Part shown: piece by piece, positions 8,470 through 18,878 of the stretch
Layout: each line of letters begins with the position of its first letter
Numbering within the stretch: the stretch's first letter is position 1
Source of the DNA: Bifidobacterium angulatum DSM 20098 = JCM 7096
GTDB lineage: Bacteria > Actinomycetota > Actinomycetes > Actinomycetales > Bifidobacteriaceae
Direction: 5' to 3'
NCBI RefSeq assembly: GCF_001025155.1
Contig: NZ_AP012322.1
Location: 1,736,001 to 1,800,000, forward strand
DNA: 64,000 bases
The notes under the pieces: model-generated
Database searches by the model: none
What the model was told of the DNA's origin: nothing
The model's input: only the letters and a program-made list of their open reading frames with translations
Made by a program: the position numbers and the translations under genes

Positions 8470-10296
8470 TCACATGTGGTAGCGCGCGGCGGCGTACATG
8501 GTGCGCACCAGGCTCTCACGCCACCTGCTCCACCCGTACTGTTTGCCGATCGTCTCCCCCGCCGTGGCACCCAATGACGAGCCGTCGGCGCGTGTGAGAT
8601 CGAACAGCATATCCAACAGCACCGGGTCGCGGTCCACACATGCGGCAAGATCGTCGCCCACCACGGGATCATTGGGATTCCTGCCGGTCGCATAGTCGGA
8701 CAGCGTCAGATGCTCGCGCACCAGCACCGTCACCCACCGGACCGTATCCGCGCTATACCCCATACGTTTCAGAATGGCACCGGCATGGCGGGCGCCCTCG
8801 GCCGCATGGTCGCGCACCCCAGGGCGTTTGCCGATATCATGCAGGATGCCTGCCAGCAGCAACGCATGATAGTGCGCGTCGTCATACGGCGTTCCGCTTG
8901 GCGACATACGGCCAAGCCTGGTCACCACCTCGACCATATGACGGTCGATGGTGTAGCGATGCGCGGCGGAAGCGCTCGGGCGATTGCGCACGCCCAGCCA
9001 TTCGGGAATCCACCGCCCCGGAATATCCACAAAATCAAGCTCCTCCCACACGCTCAACAACGATTCGGAACATTCCAGCAGCCGCACGAACAGTTCACGC
9101 GATTCCTCATCCCACACGCTGTCTCGAATCGGGCAACGCCTGAGATTATTCAGCGTGGCCGGTGCGATGGGCAGCCCCGATTCGGCGGCGGCCACACCCA
9201 CGCGCAACGCCAGCGTGGCATCCGCTGCCGGGTCGACGCCGGGGGCAAGCACCACCTCGCCCTCATGCTTGGCGATGCCGGGGGCGAGCAGTTCGAACTT
9301 CGGCGCCTCACGCTTGCCATGCGCCCAGGGCTTGGCCAATTGGAAGAACGCGAACCGCGGCTTCTCATGCGTAAGCGAATGCCCGGCACGGGACGCTGTG
9401 GCATCAAGCGAAAACGCGATCTGCCGGCCAAGACGGGCCAATAGCGTCTGCAAATCGTCGATGGACTTCGCCTCGCGTTCGCCTTGCGGCAACGTCGGAT
9501 CGGCAAGCCCCAGCATCGCGGCGACCTTGGCCTGGTAGGGCGACAGCAGCCTGTTCGCATCCTTGCCGGCCACCAGATGAATGCAGTCGCGTACATCAAG
9601 CAACCGTTCAACCGCATCGTCATAGCGCCCATGCGGGCGGTCGGCCAGCCAGGACGCGGCCAGCGCCGACACCAGCACTGAATCGCGCAAACCGCCGCGC
9701 GCCTCCTTGATATCAGGCTGATTGAGATATTCCATGCGACCGAATTCGTCGAGTCTGGCCTTGGCGGAATCAAGCAGTTCAGGCAGACGCTTGCGGGCGG
9801 CCTTACGCCACCGTTCCAGAATCGACAACGCCGTGGTGCGGATCAGCTCCACATCGCCGGCGATCGGCACCACGTCCAGCCAGCCCATCGCAGCAGGCAG
9901 ATCATGGTCGGTGACCGCCTCGCATTGTACGCGCGTACGCACCGACTGGTCTAAGTCAAGCCCGCAATCCCACACCGGGTACCACAATTTGTTCGCCAAC
10001 GCATTCAACTGCTGATCGTTCAGCGCCTTGGCGTCGTAGATGAGCACCAGGTCGAGATCCGAGCACGGGCCCACCTGCCCGCGAGCCAACGATCCCACCG
10101 CCCCCAAGCCCACGCCCGTCTTCGGCACGTCGAATGCCACCGCCTCGCACGCCTCATCCCACAGGTCACGCAGGCACGCCATCGCCAGATCGGTTCTGGC
10201 CTTGCGTTTTGCCGCCCCATCGCGGTACACGCCGTCCCCGTCGGCGCGGCTCATCTCCATGAACCGCTGTTTCAGCCCGTCAACCGCCGAAGTCAT
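8470..10296 (-). CDS. glnD: [protein-PII] nucleotidylyltransferase, short form
   Basis: 608 aa. The N-terminal nucleotidyltransferase domain shows GSLARGQVGPCSDLDLVL (about residues 68-85). The HD domain shows LLAGILHDIGKRPG (about 480). Family members modify and de-modify a tyrosine on PII. Enterobacterial GlnD is ~890 aa with two C-terminal ACT domains that sense glutamine; this protein stops soon after the HD domain and lacks that part. It is third in amtB-glnB-glnD, 170 nt after glnB. Whether it transfers UMP or AMP cannot be decided here. Confidence 0.9.
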   Translation of the reverse strand: MTSAVDGLKQRFMEMSRADGDGVYRDGAAKRKARTDLAMACLRDLWDEACEAVAFDVPKTGVGLGAVGSLARGQVGPCSDLDLVLIYDAKALNDQQLNALANKLWYPVWDCGLDLDQSVRTRVQCEAVTDHDLPAAMGWLDVVPIAGDVELIRTTALSILERWRKAARKRLPELLDSAKARLDEFGRMEYLNQPDIKEARGGLRDSVLVSALAASWLADRPHGRYDDAVERLLDVRDCIHLVAGKDANRLLSPYQAKVAAMLGLADPTLPQGEREAKSIDDLQTLLARLGRQIAFSLDATASRAGHSLTHEKPRFAFFQLAKPWAHGKREAPKFELLAPGIAKHEGEVVLAPGVDPAADATLALRVGVAAAESGLPIAPATLNNLRRCPIRDSVWDEESRELFVRLLECSESLLSVWEELDFVDIPGRWIPEWLGVRNRPSASAAHRYTIDRHMVEVVTRLGRMSPSGTPYDDAHYHALLLAGILHDIGKRPGVRDHAAEGARHAGAILKRMGYSADTVRWVTVLVREHLTLSDYATGRNPNDPVVGDDLAACVDRDPVLLDMLFDLTRADGSSLGATAGETIGKQYGWSRWRESLVRTMYAAARYHM

Positions 10297-10404
10297 CGCC
10301 CATCATCCCTTTCTTTCCACTTCCATGTGCGCGTCGTGCGCGATCAACGACCCTGCGTAACCCGTAGCCTCGCAATCCGCTCCCGCAACCCGCCCCGAGT
10401 ACAC

Positions 10405-10442
10405 GAATCCCCGCATGGAGACCGGCTCACATGCGGGGATTC
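10405..10442. terminator. hairpin between glnB and glnD
   Basis: Perfect 13-bp inverted repeat GAATCCCCGCATG (10405-10417) with its complement at 10430-10442 and a 12-nt loop. There is no T run. It may attenuate read-through from glnB into glnD or stabilise the amtB-glnB mRNA end. Confidence 0.55.
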
Positions 10443-10466
10443 ATATCATTTCGAAGCAATCGCGGA

Positions 10467-12093
<1,627 letters not shown>

Positions 12094-12202
12094 GTCACCC
12101 TCCCTCTCTTAAATCCAACGCCCATACATCGGGCTTTCTCAGTTATTCGGACCCTAACCGGGCTCACAGTTGTGTAGTGAACGCCGCACGCGTTTTCTGC
12201 AC

Positions 12203-12240
12203 GTTACAGCACGTTACACATGTGTTAAACATGTAAAAAG
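12203..12240. promoter_or_regulatory. possible nitrogen-control operator upstream of amtB
   Basis: Spaced GTTAC half-sites at 12203 and 12213 and GTTAA at 12224 (11-nt step from the second), plus the perfect palindrome ACACATGTGT at 12216-12225. The pattern loosely resembles actinobacterial GlnR sites (GTnAC-n6-GaAAC) and lies ~110 nt upstream of amtB. The match is weak and the regulator is not in the window. Confidence 0.3.
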
Positions 12241-12302
12241 CGTGTTATGCGCGAACGCATGCGGCCAATGATCCCAACGTCTTACAACGCCCAGCGCATC
12301 GG

Positions 12303-13565
12303 TCAGGCGAGAATGCCGTCCACGAAGCCCTCCGGGTCGAACGGGGCGAGATCGTCGGGGCCTTCGCCCAAACCGACCAGCTTGACCGGAACGCCCAGCT
12401 CCTTCTGCACGGAAACCACGATGCCGCCCTTGGCGGAACCGTCGAGCTTGGACAGCACCACGCCGGTGATGCCGATCGCCTCGGCGAACACCTTGGCCTG
12501 CGCCATGCCGTTCTGCCCGGTGGTGGCGTCGAGTACCAGCAGCACCTCGTCGACCGGCAGGTTCTTCTCCGTCACACGGCGGATCTTGCCCAGCTCATCC
12601 ATCAGATTCGCCTTGTTCTGCAAGCGCCCGGCCGTATCGATGATGAGCACGTCGGCGTTCTCCTCCTTGGCCTTGGCACTGGCCTCGAAGGCGACGGACG
12701 CCGGATCGGCGCCGTCCTTGTCGGAGCGAACCACCGGAACACCCACCTTGGCGCCCCAGGTTTCCAGCTGGTCGGCGGCAGCGGCACGGAACGTATCAGC
12801 CGCACCCAGCATGACCTTCTTGCCATCCGCCACAAACAGGCGTGCAAGCTTGCCCGTGGTCGTGGTCTTGCCCGTACCGTTGACGCCGACCATAATAATG
12901 ACGCTCGGTCTGTTCGCGCCCTCCTTGTCGGCGTTGAGACGACGATCCATATCACGCCCGACCACATCAAGCAGCTTGTCCCGCAGCGCGGCACGCACCT
13001 CGGCCGGATCGGACTGGCCTGCGATGCGGGCGTCGTTGCGCAGCTCCTCCACCAGCTGTTCGCTGGCTTCCGCGCCGACATCGGCAAGCAGCAGGGTATC
13101 TTCGACATCCTCCCAATCGGATTCGGAGAGCTGATCCTTGGCAAGAATATTGAACAGTGCCTTGCCGAACGGATTGCCGGACTTGGACAAGCGTGCCTTG
13201 AGACGCTGCATGCGCGAGCCTGCAGCCTCCGGGGTTTCATGAACCGGTTCGGGCTTGGTTTCGGTGGCTGGTGCAGGAGCCGCCGTTTCGGAAGAGGAAG
13301 CTTGAACTGAGGACTTCTGCTGGCTTTCAGCCGGAGCTTTTTCAGCTGCATCAACATTGGAATCAACGGACGGCTTCACCGTGGAAGAATCAGCCGCAGC
13401 CGACTTTGCTTCCGCAGCAAGACGGGCATCAGCAGCCGCTTTCGCATCCTCAGTGGACTTGTTGACGGCGTTCTTGCGGGTCTTACCGAGCCACCAACCA
13501 CCAATCACCAGAATTGCCGCAATAACGACAACAGCGACAATCGCAATAATCACATTCGTATCCAT
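12303..13565 (-). CDS. ftsY: signal recognition particle receptor FtsY
   Basis: 420 aa. Residues 1-30 form an N-terminal membrane anchor (VIIAIVAVVVIAAILVIGGWW), followed by a ~90-residue acidic/Ala-rich linker and the NG GTPase domain. G1 is GVNGTGKTTT, with DTAGR and TKLDGSAKGG-type motifs (here SKLDGSAKGG) further on. It docks SRP-ribosome complexes at the membrane. A built-in transmembrane anchor is typical of actinobacterial FtsY. Confidence 0.95.
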   Translation of the reverse strand: MDTNVIIAIVAVVVIAAILVIGGWWLGKTRKNAVNKSTEDAKAAADARLAAEAKSAAADSSTVKPSVDSNVDAAEKAPAESQQKSSVQASSSETAAPAPATETKPEPVHETPEAAGSRMQRLKARLSKSGNPFGKALFNILAKDQLSESDWEDVEDTLLLADVGAEASEQLVEELRNDARIAGQSDPAEVRAALRDKLLDVVGRDMDRRLNADKEGANRPSVIIMVGVNGTGKTTTTGKLARLFVADGKKVMLGAADTFRAAAADQLETWGAKVGVPVVRSDKDGADPASVAFEASAKAKEENADVLIIDTAGRLQNKANLMDELGKIRRVTEKNLPVDEVLLVLDATTGQNGMAQAKVFAEAIGITGVVLSKLDGSAKGGIVVSVQKELGVPVKLVGLGEGPDDLAPFDPEGFVDGILA

Positions 13566-13710
13566 GACTCCAGCCTAAAAAGCGCAACGGACACTCCGGC
13601 TCCGCCCCGCGGACGCACCACGAATGTCCGAGCCGCCAGGGGAATAAGGTGCTCTGCCATGCAAGGCATCGATAATGCGATTTTTGACTTCGATATATCT
13701 GGTAACGTTT

Positions 13711-13884
13711 TTATAAATCATGAAGAGTGATTTTTTTGTCTTCTGCTGCCTGCTTTGAAGGACTGCCTCCTTTCTTTAGGGAATTTGCGTAGCGAATCAG
13801 GCTCCTCGCGATGAGGAAGACCAGAACGAATACGGCGATTACGCCTAGGATCTCAATCAACAATGCGATCCATGTCCAGCTCAT
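13711..13884 (-). CDS. small single-span membrane protein
   Basis: 57 aa, starting ATG at 13884 and ending TAA at 13711. The start overlaps the stop of the DUF2089 gene (ATGA). Sequence order: short N-terminus MSWTW, one hydrophobic helix (residues 6-26), then a basic tail (RSLIRYANSLKKGG) and a polar C-terminus. The coupling implies that it works with the DUF2089 protein, perhaps holding it at the membrane. No enzymatic motif is visible. Confidence 0.65.
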   Translation of the reverse strand: MSWTWIALLIEILGVIAVFVLVFLIARSLIRYANSLKKGGSPSKQAAEDKKITLHDL

Positions 13885-14174
13885 GATTCATCCCTTCTCT
13901 TTCTGTACTCGTCTATGAGTATTCGAGCCGTGTCGACGTCGTATCTATCGTCGATGGCGAGACTCTTCACCAAGAGGATGAATGGATCCTCCGTCTCGTT
14001 GTCGTTCAACCGTATTTTTTCGATAAGCTTGTCAAGCCGGAGCCTCATGGTCGGGTAGGAGACTTGATACAGCTGGGACATTTGCTTCAGAGATCCTGAC
14101 GATAGCACGAAGTTCTTGATGAAGGCCAAATCCTCCTCCGCAAGGTTGGCCAACCATTCTGGCAGACGGTCCAC
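13881..14174 (-). CDS. DUF2089 family HTH protein
   Basis: 97 aa. The block LAEEDLAFIKNFVLSSGSLK followed by YQVSYPTMRLRLDKLIEKI matches DUF2089 proteins, which carry a helix-turn-helix (residues ~25-55) and lack a visible enzymatic site. It starts at a GTG behind AAAGGAGGTGAT, an almost perfect anti-16S sequence, so high translation is expected. It is followed with a 4-nt overlap by the 57-aa membrane protein. DNA binding is inferred from the HTH. Confidence 0.75.
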   Translation of the reverse strand: MDRLPEWLANLAEEDLAFIKNFVLSSGSLKQMSQLYQVSYPTMRLRLDKLIEKIRLNDNETEDPFILLVKSLAIDDRYDVDTARILIDEYRKRRDES

Positions 14175-14179
14175 ATCAC

Positions 14180-14219
14180 CTCCTTTAATAAAATTTATTA
14201 TTTATTAAATATATTAAAG
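14180..14219. promoter_or_regulatory. AT-rich promoter/operator of the DUF2089 gene
   Basis: A ~40-nt segment almost entirely A/T with repeated TTTATTA and TAATAAA half-sites, immediately upstream of the GTG start and its Shine-Dalgarno. This composition is exceptional for the window. Autoregulation is inference. Confidence 0.4.
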
Positions 14220-14251
14220 CTGCAATGAAGCATTGTCAATATGACACACGT

Positions 14252-14325
14252 GTCCGATTCACCAGAAACGGACAACCACGGCTTCTCAAACCACGCACGC
14301 ATGACCAATTCGGCAGAATCGGACA
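14252..14325 (+). repeat. two small palindromic repeat copies in a TetR leader
   Basis: 14252-14273 matches the repeat copy at 50331-50352 at 19 of 22 positions. 14301-14325 matches the copies at 63722 and 63773 with a single mismatch (core TTCGGCAGAATCGGAC). Both are imperfect palindromes. The second begins with ATG and reads as a 9-codon open frame ending TGA at 14328-14330, upstream of the TetR gene. Confidence 0.7.
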
Positions 14326-14362
14326 TCTGAGGCTATCCAGTGGACGTGAAACACTAGGCGAC

Positions 14363-15088
14363 ATGGCCAATACATCACGAATGTCGTCCCTGCAGCGCCG
14401 CGAACAGCTCATCCACGTGGCCCGTTCGCTGTTCGCGGCCAAAGGATTCGAAGCGGTGAGCGTAGAAGAGATCGCCGCCCACGCCAAGGTCTCCAAGCCG
14501 ATCGTCTACGAGCATTTCGGCGGCAAGGAAGGCATCTACGCGGTCATCGTGGATAGGGAGATGCGCACCCTGACATCCGTGCTTATCGAATCGCTGTCCG
14601 ACCCGACCGCCAACCCGCGCCAGATCGTGGAACGCGCGGCCATGGCTCTGCTCACCTACATCGAACAGAACACCGAAGGATTCCAAGTGCTGGTACGCGA
14701 TTCGCCGACCACGGACCCATCCGGATCGTTCAGCTCACTGCTCGGCGACATCTCGCTACGCGTCGAAGACCTGCTGACCGCGACCTTCAAACGCCAGAAG
14801 CTCTCCCCCAAAGGCGTGCCCTACTACGCGCAGATGCTGGTGGGCATGACCGTATTCACCGGCCAGTATTGGGCCGCACACCCGAAAGTCAGCAAGGAGC
14901 AGATGGCCGCCTACCTCGTCGATCTGGCATGGCACGGGCTGGGACGACTTGATTCCAAGCCGAAACTGCTGTTCGAAGACACGAAGTCGGCAAGGAAAGC
15001 CAGGACCGCCGACAAGACCAACGGCGCCTCTTCCACCCAGGAGGATACAGTGCTACCGTGTGAAGCTGACAGTGAACAGACCGACTGA
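14363..15088 (+). CDS. TetR/AcrR family transcriptional regulator
   Basis: 241 aa. N-terminal TetR HTH: RREQLIHVARSLFAAKGFEAVSVEEIAAHAKVSKPIVYEHFGGKEGIY (described by key elements: F-A-x-K-G-F, then V-S-x-x-x-I-A, then YEHF). The ligand domain follows and ends in a charged tail. I took the ATG at 14363 because the upstream extension covers palindromic repeats and is not family-like. Its target is unknown; the downstream glycosyltransferase is in the same direction 59 nt away. The Shine-Dalgarno is weak. Confidence 0.85.
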   Translation: MANTSRMSSLQRREQLIHVARSLFAAKGFEAVSVEEIAAHAKVSKPIVYEHFGGKEGIYAVIVDREMRTLTSVLIESLSDPTANPRQIVERAAMALLTYIEQNTEGFQVLVRDSPTTDPSGSFSSLLGDISLRVEDLLTATFKRQKLSPKGVPYYAQMLVGMTVFTGQYWAAHPKVSKEQMAAYLVDLAWHGLGRLDSKPKLLFEDTKSARKARTADKTNGASSTQEDTVLPCEADSEQTD

Positions 15089-15103
15089 CCTGATCTGAGC
15101 CAT

Positions 15104-15146
15104 AGGGTTGAAGAGGACATACGCCAGGGTTGAAGAGGACATACGC
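15104..15146 (+). repeat. 21-bp tandem duplication covering a ribosome site
   Basis: AGGGTTGAAGAGGACATACG, plus one C, occurs at 15104-15124 and again at 15126-15146. Each copy contains GAGGA; only the second is correctly spaced from the ATG at 15148. Confidence 0.9.
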
Positions 15147-15147
15147 T

Positions 15148-16182
15148 ATGACGACAACGGCGAAAACGCTGAGTTTTGTGATTCCTTCATACAATATGGA
15201 GGCATATCTCGACCGGTGCGTGAACTCGCTGCTTTCCGCGCACAGAACCGACGATCTTGAGATCCTGATCGTCGACGACGGTTCCAAAGACGGCACCCTC
15301 GCCTACGCGCAGAAGCTCGAACGCAACAATCCAGGCATCGTGCGTGCCATTCATCAGGAGAACAAGGGGCATGGCGGCGCGGTGAACACCGGTATCGAGG
15401 CGGCGACCGGCAAGTATGTGAAGGTCGTGGACGCCGACGACTGGGTAGGACCGGAATCGTTGGAGGACGTGCTCGCCACCCTGCGTGAGGAGATCACGCG
15501 CGACGACCCCATCGACATGCTGGTGACGAACTACGTGTACGACAAGGTCGAGAAACGCCACAAGCATGTGGTGAACTTCCGCCACGCCATGAAGCCGGGC
15601 AAGCGCCTGACCTGGGACGATCTGGGGCATTTCGGCCTTGCCGAATACATTCTCATGCACGCGCTGATCTTCCGCACCGACGTGGTACGCGCCTCCGGCA
15701 TGAAACTGCCCGAGCATACCTTCTACGTGGACTTCATCTACGCCTACCAGCCGTTCCCGTGGGTGAAGACGCTGAAATACCTGGATACGCCGTTCTACCA
15801 CTATTACATTGGCCGCGAGGGGCAAAGCGTGCAGACCGACGTGATGATCCGGCGTGTGGACCAGTTGCGGCTGGTCAACCAGTGCATGGTCAGGGCGACA
15901 CCCGAACGCGGCACGGTGCCTGATGGCCTGTACCGGTACATGATCCACTTCCTCGCCATCGAAAGCTCCGTGGCAAGCGTGTTCATGATCCTCTCGAAGG
16001 ACCCGGCGAACTACGCCAAGAAGGAAGCGCTGTGGAACGACATCAAGGCCTATTCGCCATCGATCTACGCGGATGTACGCAAGAAAGCGATGTCGCGTGC
16101 GTTGAACCTGCGCGGTTCGGCCGGTCGGTTCATCATCCGCAGCGGCTACGTGGTGGCCGAAAAGGTGGTTGGCTTCAACTGA
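15148..16182 (+). CDS. family 2 glycosyltransferase
   Basis: 344 aa GT-A enzyme. It has the nucleotide-sugar motifs FVIPSYNMEAYL, LEILIVDDGSKDGT, the NKGHGGAVNTGI block and the metal-binding DADDW (about residue 96). No transmembrane helix is present, so it is cytosolic and probably builds a cell-surface polysaccharide or glycolipid. The ATG at 15148 has GAGGA upstream; a TTG at 15130 is the alternative. Acceptor and sugar cannot be read from sequence. Confidence 0.85.
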   Translation: MTTTAKTLSFVIPSYNMEAYLDRCVNSLLSAHRTDDLEILIVDDGSKDGTLAYAQKLERNNPGIVRAIHQENKGHGGAVNTGIEAATGKYVKVVDADDWVGPESLEDVLATLREEITRDDPIDMLVTNYVYDKVEKRHKHVVNFRHAMKPGKRLTWDDLGHFGLAEYILMHALIFRTDVVRASGMKLPEHTFYVDFIYAYQPFPWVKTLKYLDTPFYHYYIGREGQSVQTDVMIRRVDQLRLVNQCMVRATPERGTVPDGLYRYMIHFLAIESSVASVFMILSKDPANYAKKEALWNDIKAYSPSIYADVRKKAMSRALNLRGSAGRFIIRSGYVVAEKVVGFN

Positions 16183-16597
16183 TTGGTGCCGACTCATCCA
16201 CTCGGGCTGAATCCGAAGTGCAACGAACAGGATTTGCAGTCACCCGGATTGCGACTACCTGGCTGCGGCCGCTGGTCTCGCGGCACCAATCGAGCAGCGG
16301 TTATCTATAACCAGACACTGGTTGAGACGTTGTGTAATTCAGATGAAGTTAACGAACGATTGCACAGACCGGCAGAGACATATTTGCCGAATTGGTGGTG
16401 GACATCTTGCGGCAGCCACCACCAACTTGCTTATGTATGGCAGATTTTGCCCTTCCGTTTTATCTGGTTTGCCTATCCGTGGCATCCAAATCGCGTTTCC
16501 TCAAGTATGGGCGTTGGAATTCCAACGCCCATACTCCACGTAACGCACTATGAGTGCCACAAATAAGCCACTTCGATAGTGTTACGAGCTCGCAAGA
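16183..16597. other. 415-nt gene-free region with structured ends
   Basis: No credible gene. An 11-bp inverted repeat (16181-16191 with 16281-16291) starts on the glycosyltransferase stop codon and encloses smaller complementary segments, so the 3' UTR is probably folded. The middle is AT-richer. A perfect 32-nt palindrome lies at 16504-16535 (separate entry). Confidence 0.4.
16504..16535. terminator. perfect palindrome between convergent genes
   Basis: AGTATGGGCGTTGGAA followed directly by its exact reverse complement (16 + 16 nt). It lies between the convergent glycosyltransferase and pepD, consistent with a bidirectional terminator. There is no T run. Confidence 0.6.
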
Positions 16598-18106
16598 TCA
16601 GTTCCAGCGGTCGGACATGGCGAAACCGTTATGCATCAGGTTGCTGGACGTGTACAGCACGTCGTTGAGCAGCGTGGTGGCATGCTTACGCAGATATTCC
16701 GCCATGTCCTCGTTGGCGGATTCCAAACGCCCCGCGACGACCTCGTCCGCTGGCGTATCCGCCGCCTCGTCCCGCTCCTGCTCCAATGCCGCATCCGTGC
16801 GTTCGACCAATCGATGCCCGAACACGCGTGCGTTCTCCGCAAACGCCTCGACAGCGTTGCTGGTCTCGTAGAAATGCGCGTCGGCAAGCGCCGCAATCAG
16901 ACGATTCGTCCAATACAGGTTGCCGGTGGAGACCTCCGGCGTGGTGTCGCGCAGGTAGGCGGGCGTATCGTTCACGTTCGCATAGAACGGCGTGGCTGCG
17001 GTGAACGGGCCGGAACCGTAGGAGATCCACATGATCGAACGGCTGGCGGCGGGCGCATACGGGCGGATCTGCATGGCGACCATGTGACCGGTGCGGTTGA
17101 TGCCGATCGGGCGGTAGCGGTGGCGGCTTTCCGGGGTGCCGAGCGTACCGTACGGATCGTAGGGGGTGCCTTCGAAGTGGGCGCTCATGAGGAAGTCGAT
17201 GTCTTCGATGGTGACGGCGTTCTCCGGCACTCGGCACCAGGGGATGTCGTCGGAGGCCGGCGTGTAGCGTGCGGCAGGCGAATCCCAATCCTCGCTCGGG
17301 TTGAGGTGGCGCTGCATGTACCAGGCGCGAGGCGTGTTATAGATGTGGTCCTTGGTGGTGGCGGTGCCGAAGGCGGTGCGTGGGTTGAACCGGTCGGGGT
17401 CGGCGGCTGCGCCGATGGTGCGGTTGAGATGGTGCGCGTCCATGAATTCGCGCAGGTCGGCGCTGCACAGGTGCTCGCGTTGTTCACCGAAAGCGTCGGC
17501 AAGATCGAAGGAGTCGATGCCAAGCTGGTTGGGGATGGTGGCATAGCAGTCGTCGGGAACACGGCGGGCGATCCAATGGTGGCCACCGATGGTTTCCACG
17601 TACCAGATCTCGTCCACATCGGAGATGATGACGCCGTTTGCCTCATAGGTGCCGTACTGTTCCAGCAGTGCGCCGAACCGGGCGACGCCTTCGCGCGCGG
17701 TGGCCACATACGGCAGCACGAGGGTGATGATGTCCTCCTCGCCGATGCCGCCGGGCGTGCCGTCTTCCTGCAGCCCGACCATGGGGTCGGCGGCAAGCAC
17801 GCGCTCGTTGACCGCGATGGTTTCGGTGGCGCTCATGGCCACGTTATGCTCGTTGACGCCGGCTTCGGCGAGCACGCCGCGATTGGGCAGCACGTTCGGC
17901 ACGATGCTGTAGCGGCACGGATCGTCCGGCAGATCTATTTCGACATGGCTCAGCACGCTGCGGTAATGGCGCGGCTGATTGTTGGGCGCGACCGCGATGA
18001 AGCGTTTCGGATCGTAACGCCCCGAACCGGAATCATCGTCGCGGGCGATGATGGTGGAGCCGTCGTAACTGGCTTGCTTACCTACGAGAATCGTTGTGCA
18101 TGACAT
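16598..18106 (-). CDS. pepD: C69 family dipeptidase
   Basis: 502 aa Ntn-hydrolase. Cys3 (MSCTTILVGKQASYDGSTIIARDDDS) is the expected nucleophile; in several family members it follows a removable short leader. The block NEHNVAMSATETI is also conserved. It cleaves dipeptides in the cytosol. No signal peptide is seen. The ATG at 18106 places the Cys at position 3, whereas a nearby ATG at 18101 would be out of frame. It is monocistronic and convergent with the glycosyltransferase. Confidence 0.9.
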   Translation of the reverse strand: MSCTTILVGKQASYDGSTIIARDDDSGSGRYDPKRFIAVAPNNQPRHYRSVLSHVEIDLPDDPCRYSIVPNVLPNRGVLAEAGVNEHNVAMSATETIAVNERVLAADPMVGLQEDGTPGGIGEEDIITLVLPYVATAREGVARFGALLEQYGTYEANGVIISDVDEIWYVETIGGHHWIARRVPDDCYATIPNQLGIDSFDLADAFGEQREHLCSADLREFMDAHHLNRTIGAAADPDRFNPRTAFGTATTKDHIYNTPRAWYMQRHLNPSEDWDSPAARYTPASDDIPWCRVPENAVTIEDIDFLMSAHFEGTPYDPYGTLGTPESRHRYRPIGINRTGHMVAMQIRPYAPAASRSIMWISYGSGPFTAATPFYANVNDTPAYLRDTTPEVSTGNLYWTNRLIAALADAHFYETSNAVEAFAENARVFGHRLVERTDAALEQERDEAADTPADEVVAGRLESANEDMAEYLRKHATTLLNDVLYTSSNLMHNGFAMSDRWN

Positions 18107-18326
18107 GCTGACTTACTGTAGGAGGGTGCGCGGAAGAACCACGGGACACGTGATGGCAGAGGCTGTGGCAGGGGCTGCCGCTAGGCCTGCTGCCAGGGCT
18201 TGCCACGTTGTAAGGCAAGCGGCGATGCGGCGAAAAGACACTACCGCGAGGATGCTGTGCGAGAATATGCAAGGACACGCGAGGGGCGCATAGGAACCCA
18301 TGGAAGCCGCTAAGAGACATACGCGT

Positions 18327-18356
18327 TTGGCATATCACCCAAGGATGCTGTATAAT
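18327..18356 (+). promoter_or_regulatory. sigma70-type promoter of tRNA-Lys
   Basis: TTGGCA at 18327-18332 and a perfect TATAAT at 18351-18356 with an 18-nt spacer. The tRNA begins 12 nt after the -10 box. Confidence 0.8.
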
Positions 18357-18367
18357 GGTCGACTGTT

Positions 18368-18440
18368 GCCCCTCTAGCTCAACGGTTAGAGCAGCGTCCT
18401 TTTAAGTCGTGGGTTGTGGGTTCGAATCCCACGGGGGGCA
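18368..18440 (+). tRNA. tRNA-Lys (TTT)
   Basis: 73-nt cloverleaf: acceptor GCCCCTC with GGGGGGC, D arm GCTC/GAGC, anticodon loop CTTTTAA (anticodon TTT), T arm GTGGG-TTCGAAT-CCCAC, discriminator A. CCA is not fully encoded (CCG follows). The anticodon stem GCGTC/GTCGT contains a U-U mismatch at 30-40 and a terminal G-U pair, which is unusual. Confidence 0.92.
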
Positions 18441-18445
18441 CCGCG

Positions 18446-18478
18446 AATCCCTCGGAGCCGTTGGTTCCGAGGGATTTT
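18446..18478 (+). terminator. terminator after tRNA-Lys
   Basis: Arms AATCCCTCGGA (18446-18456) and TCCGAGGGATT (18466-18476), followed by TTCT, 6 nt after the tRNA. Confidence 0.75.
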
Positions 18479-18745
18479 CTCGTACTCGGACTATACCGTC
18501 CCGTCGGGGAATGGAAGTGAAAGCCGGGCGCCCCGAGTACCTTGGGATCCGGCTTTCGCGTTGCTTATACCGATACCCTGGTCATCCGAAGATGAGACCG
18601 CCCCGCCTCTCCCTGACGCGGCACATAACACATATAGGTATCTGGCACAGAACGCAAGGACACGAATCCGGAAACCCGTTATATTCCCCGTCGTTTCCAT
18701 AACCGGCGCGCAAGTACGCTCGATGCCAACGAACACGCCTTACTA

Positions 18746-18774
18746 TTGAAAAGTCATTAGGTGATCACTATTAT
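18746..18774 (+). promoter_or_regulatory. promoter upstream of the repeat-rich surface protein
   Basis: TTGAAA at 18746-18751, a 17-nt spacer and TATTAT at 18769-18774, about 105 nt before the ATG at 18879. The rest of 18481-18878 shows no credible gene. Confidence 0.55.
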
Positions 18775-18878
18775 GTCTACCGGATTTCTTGTGAGGGGGA
18801 TTTCCGCGCATACAAGGCGATATTTCGAAGGCATCGGCTTGGGGCAACTTGTTACGTAACGAAGAAAGGTTTCCCCAA

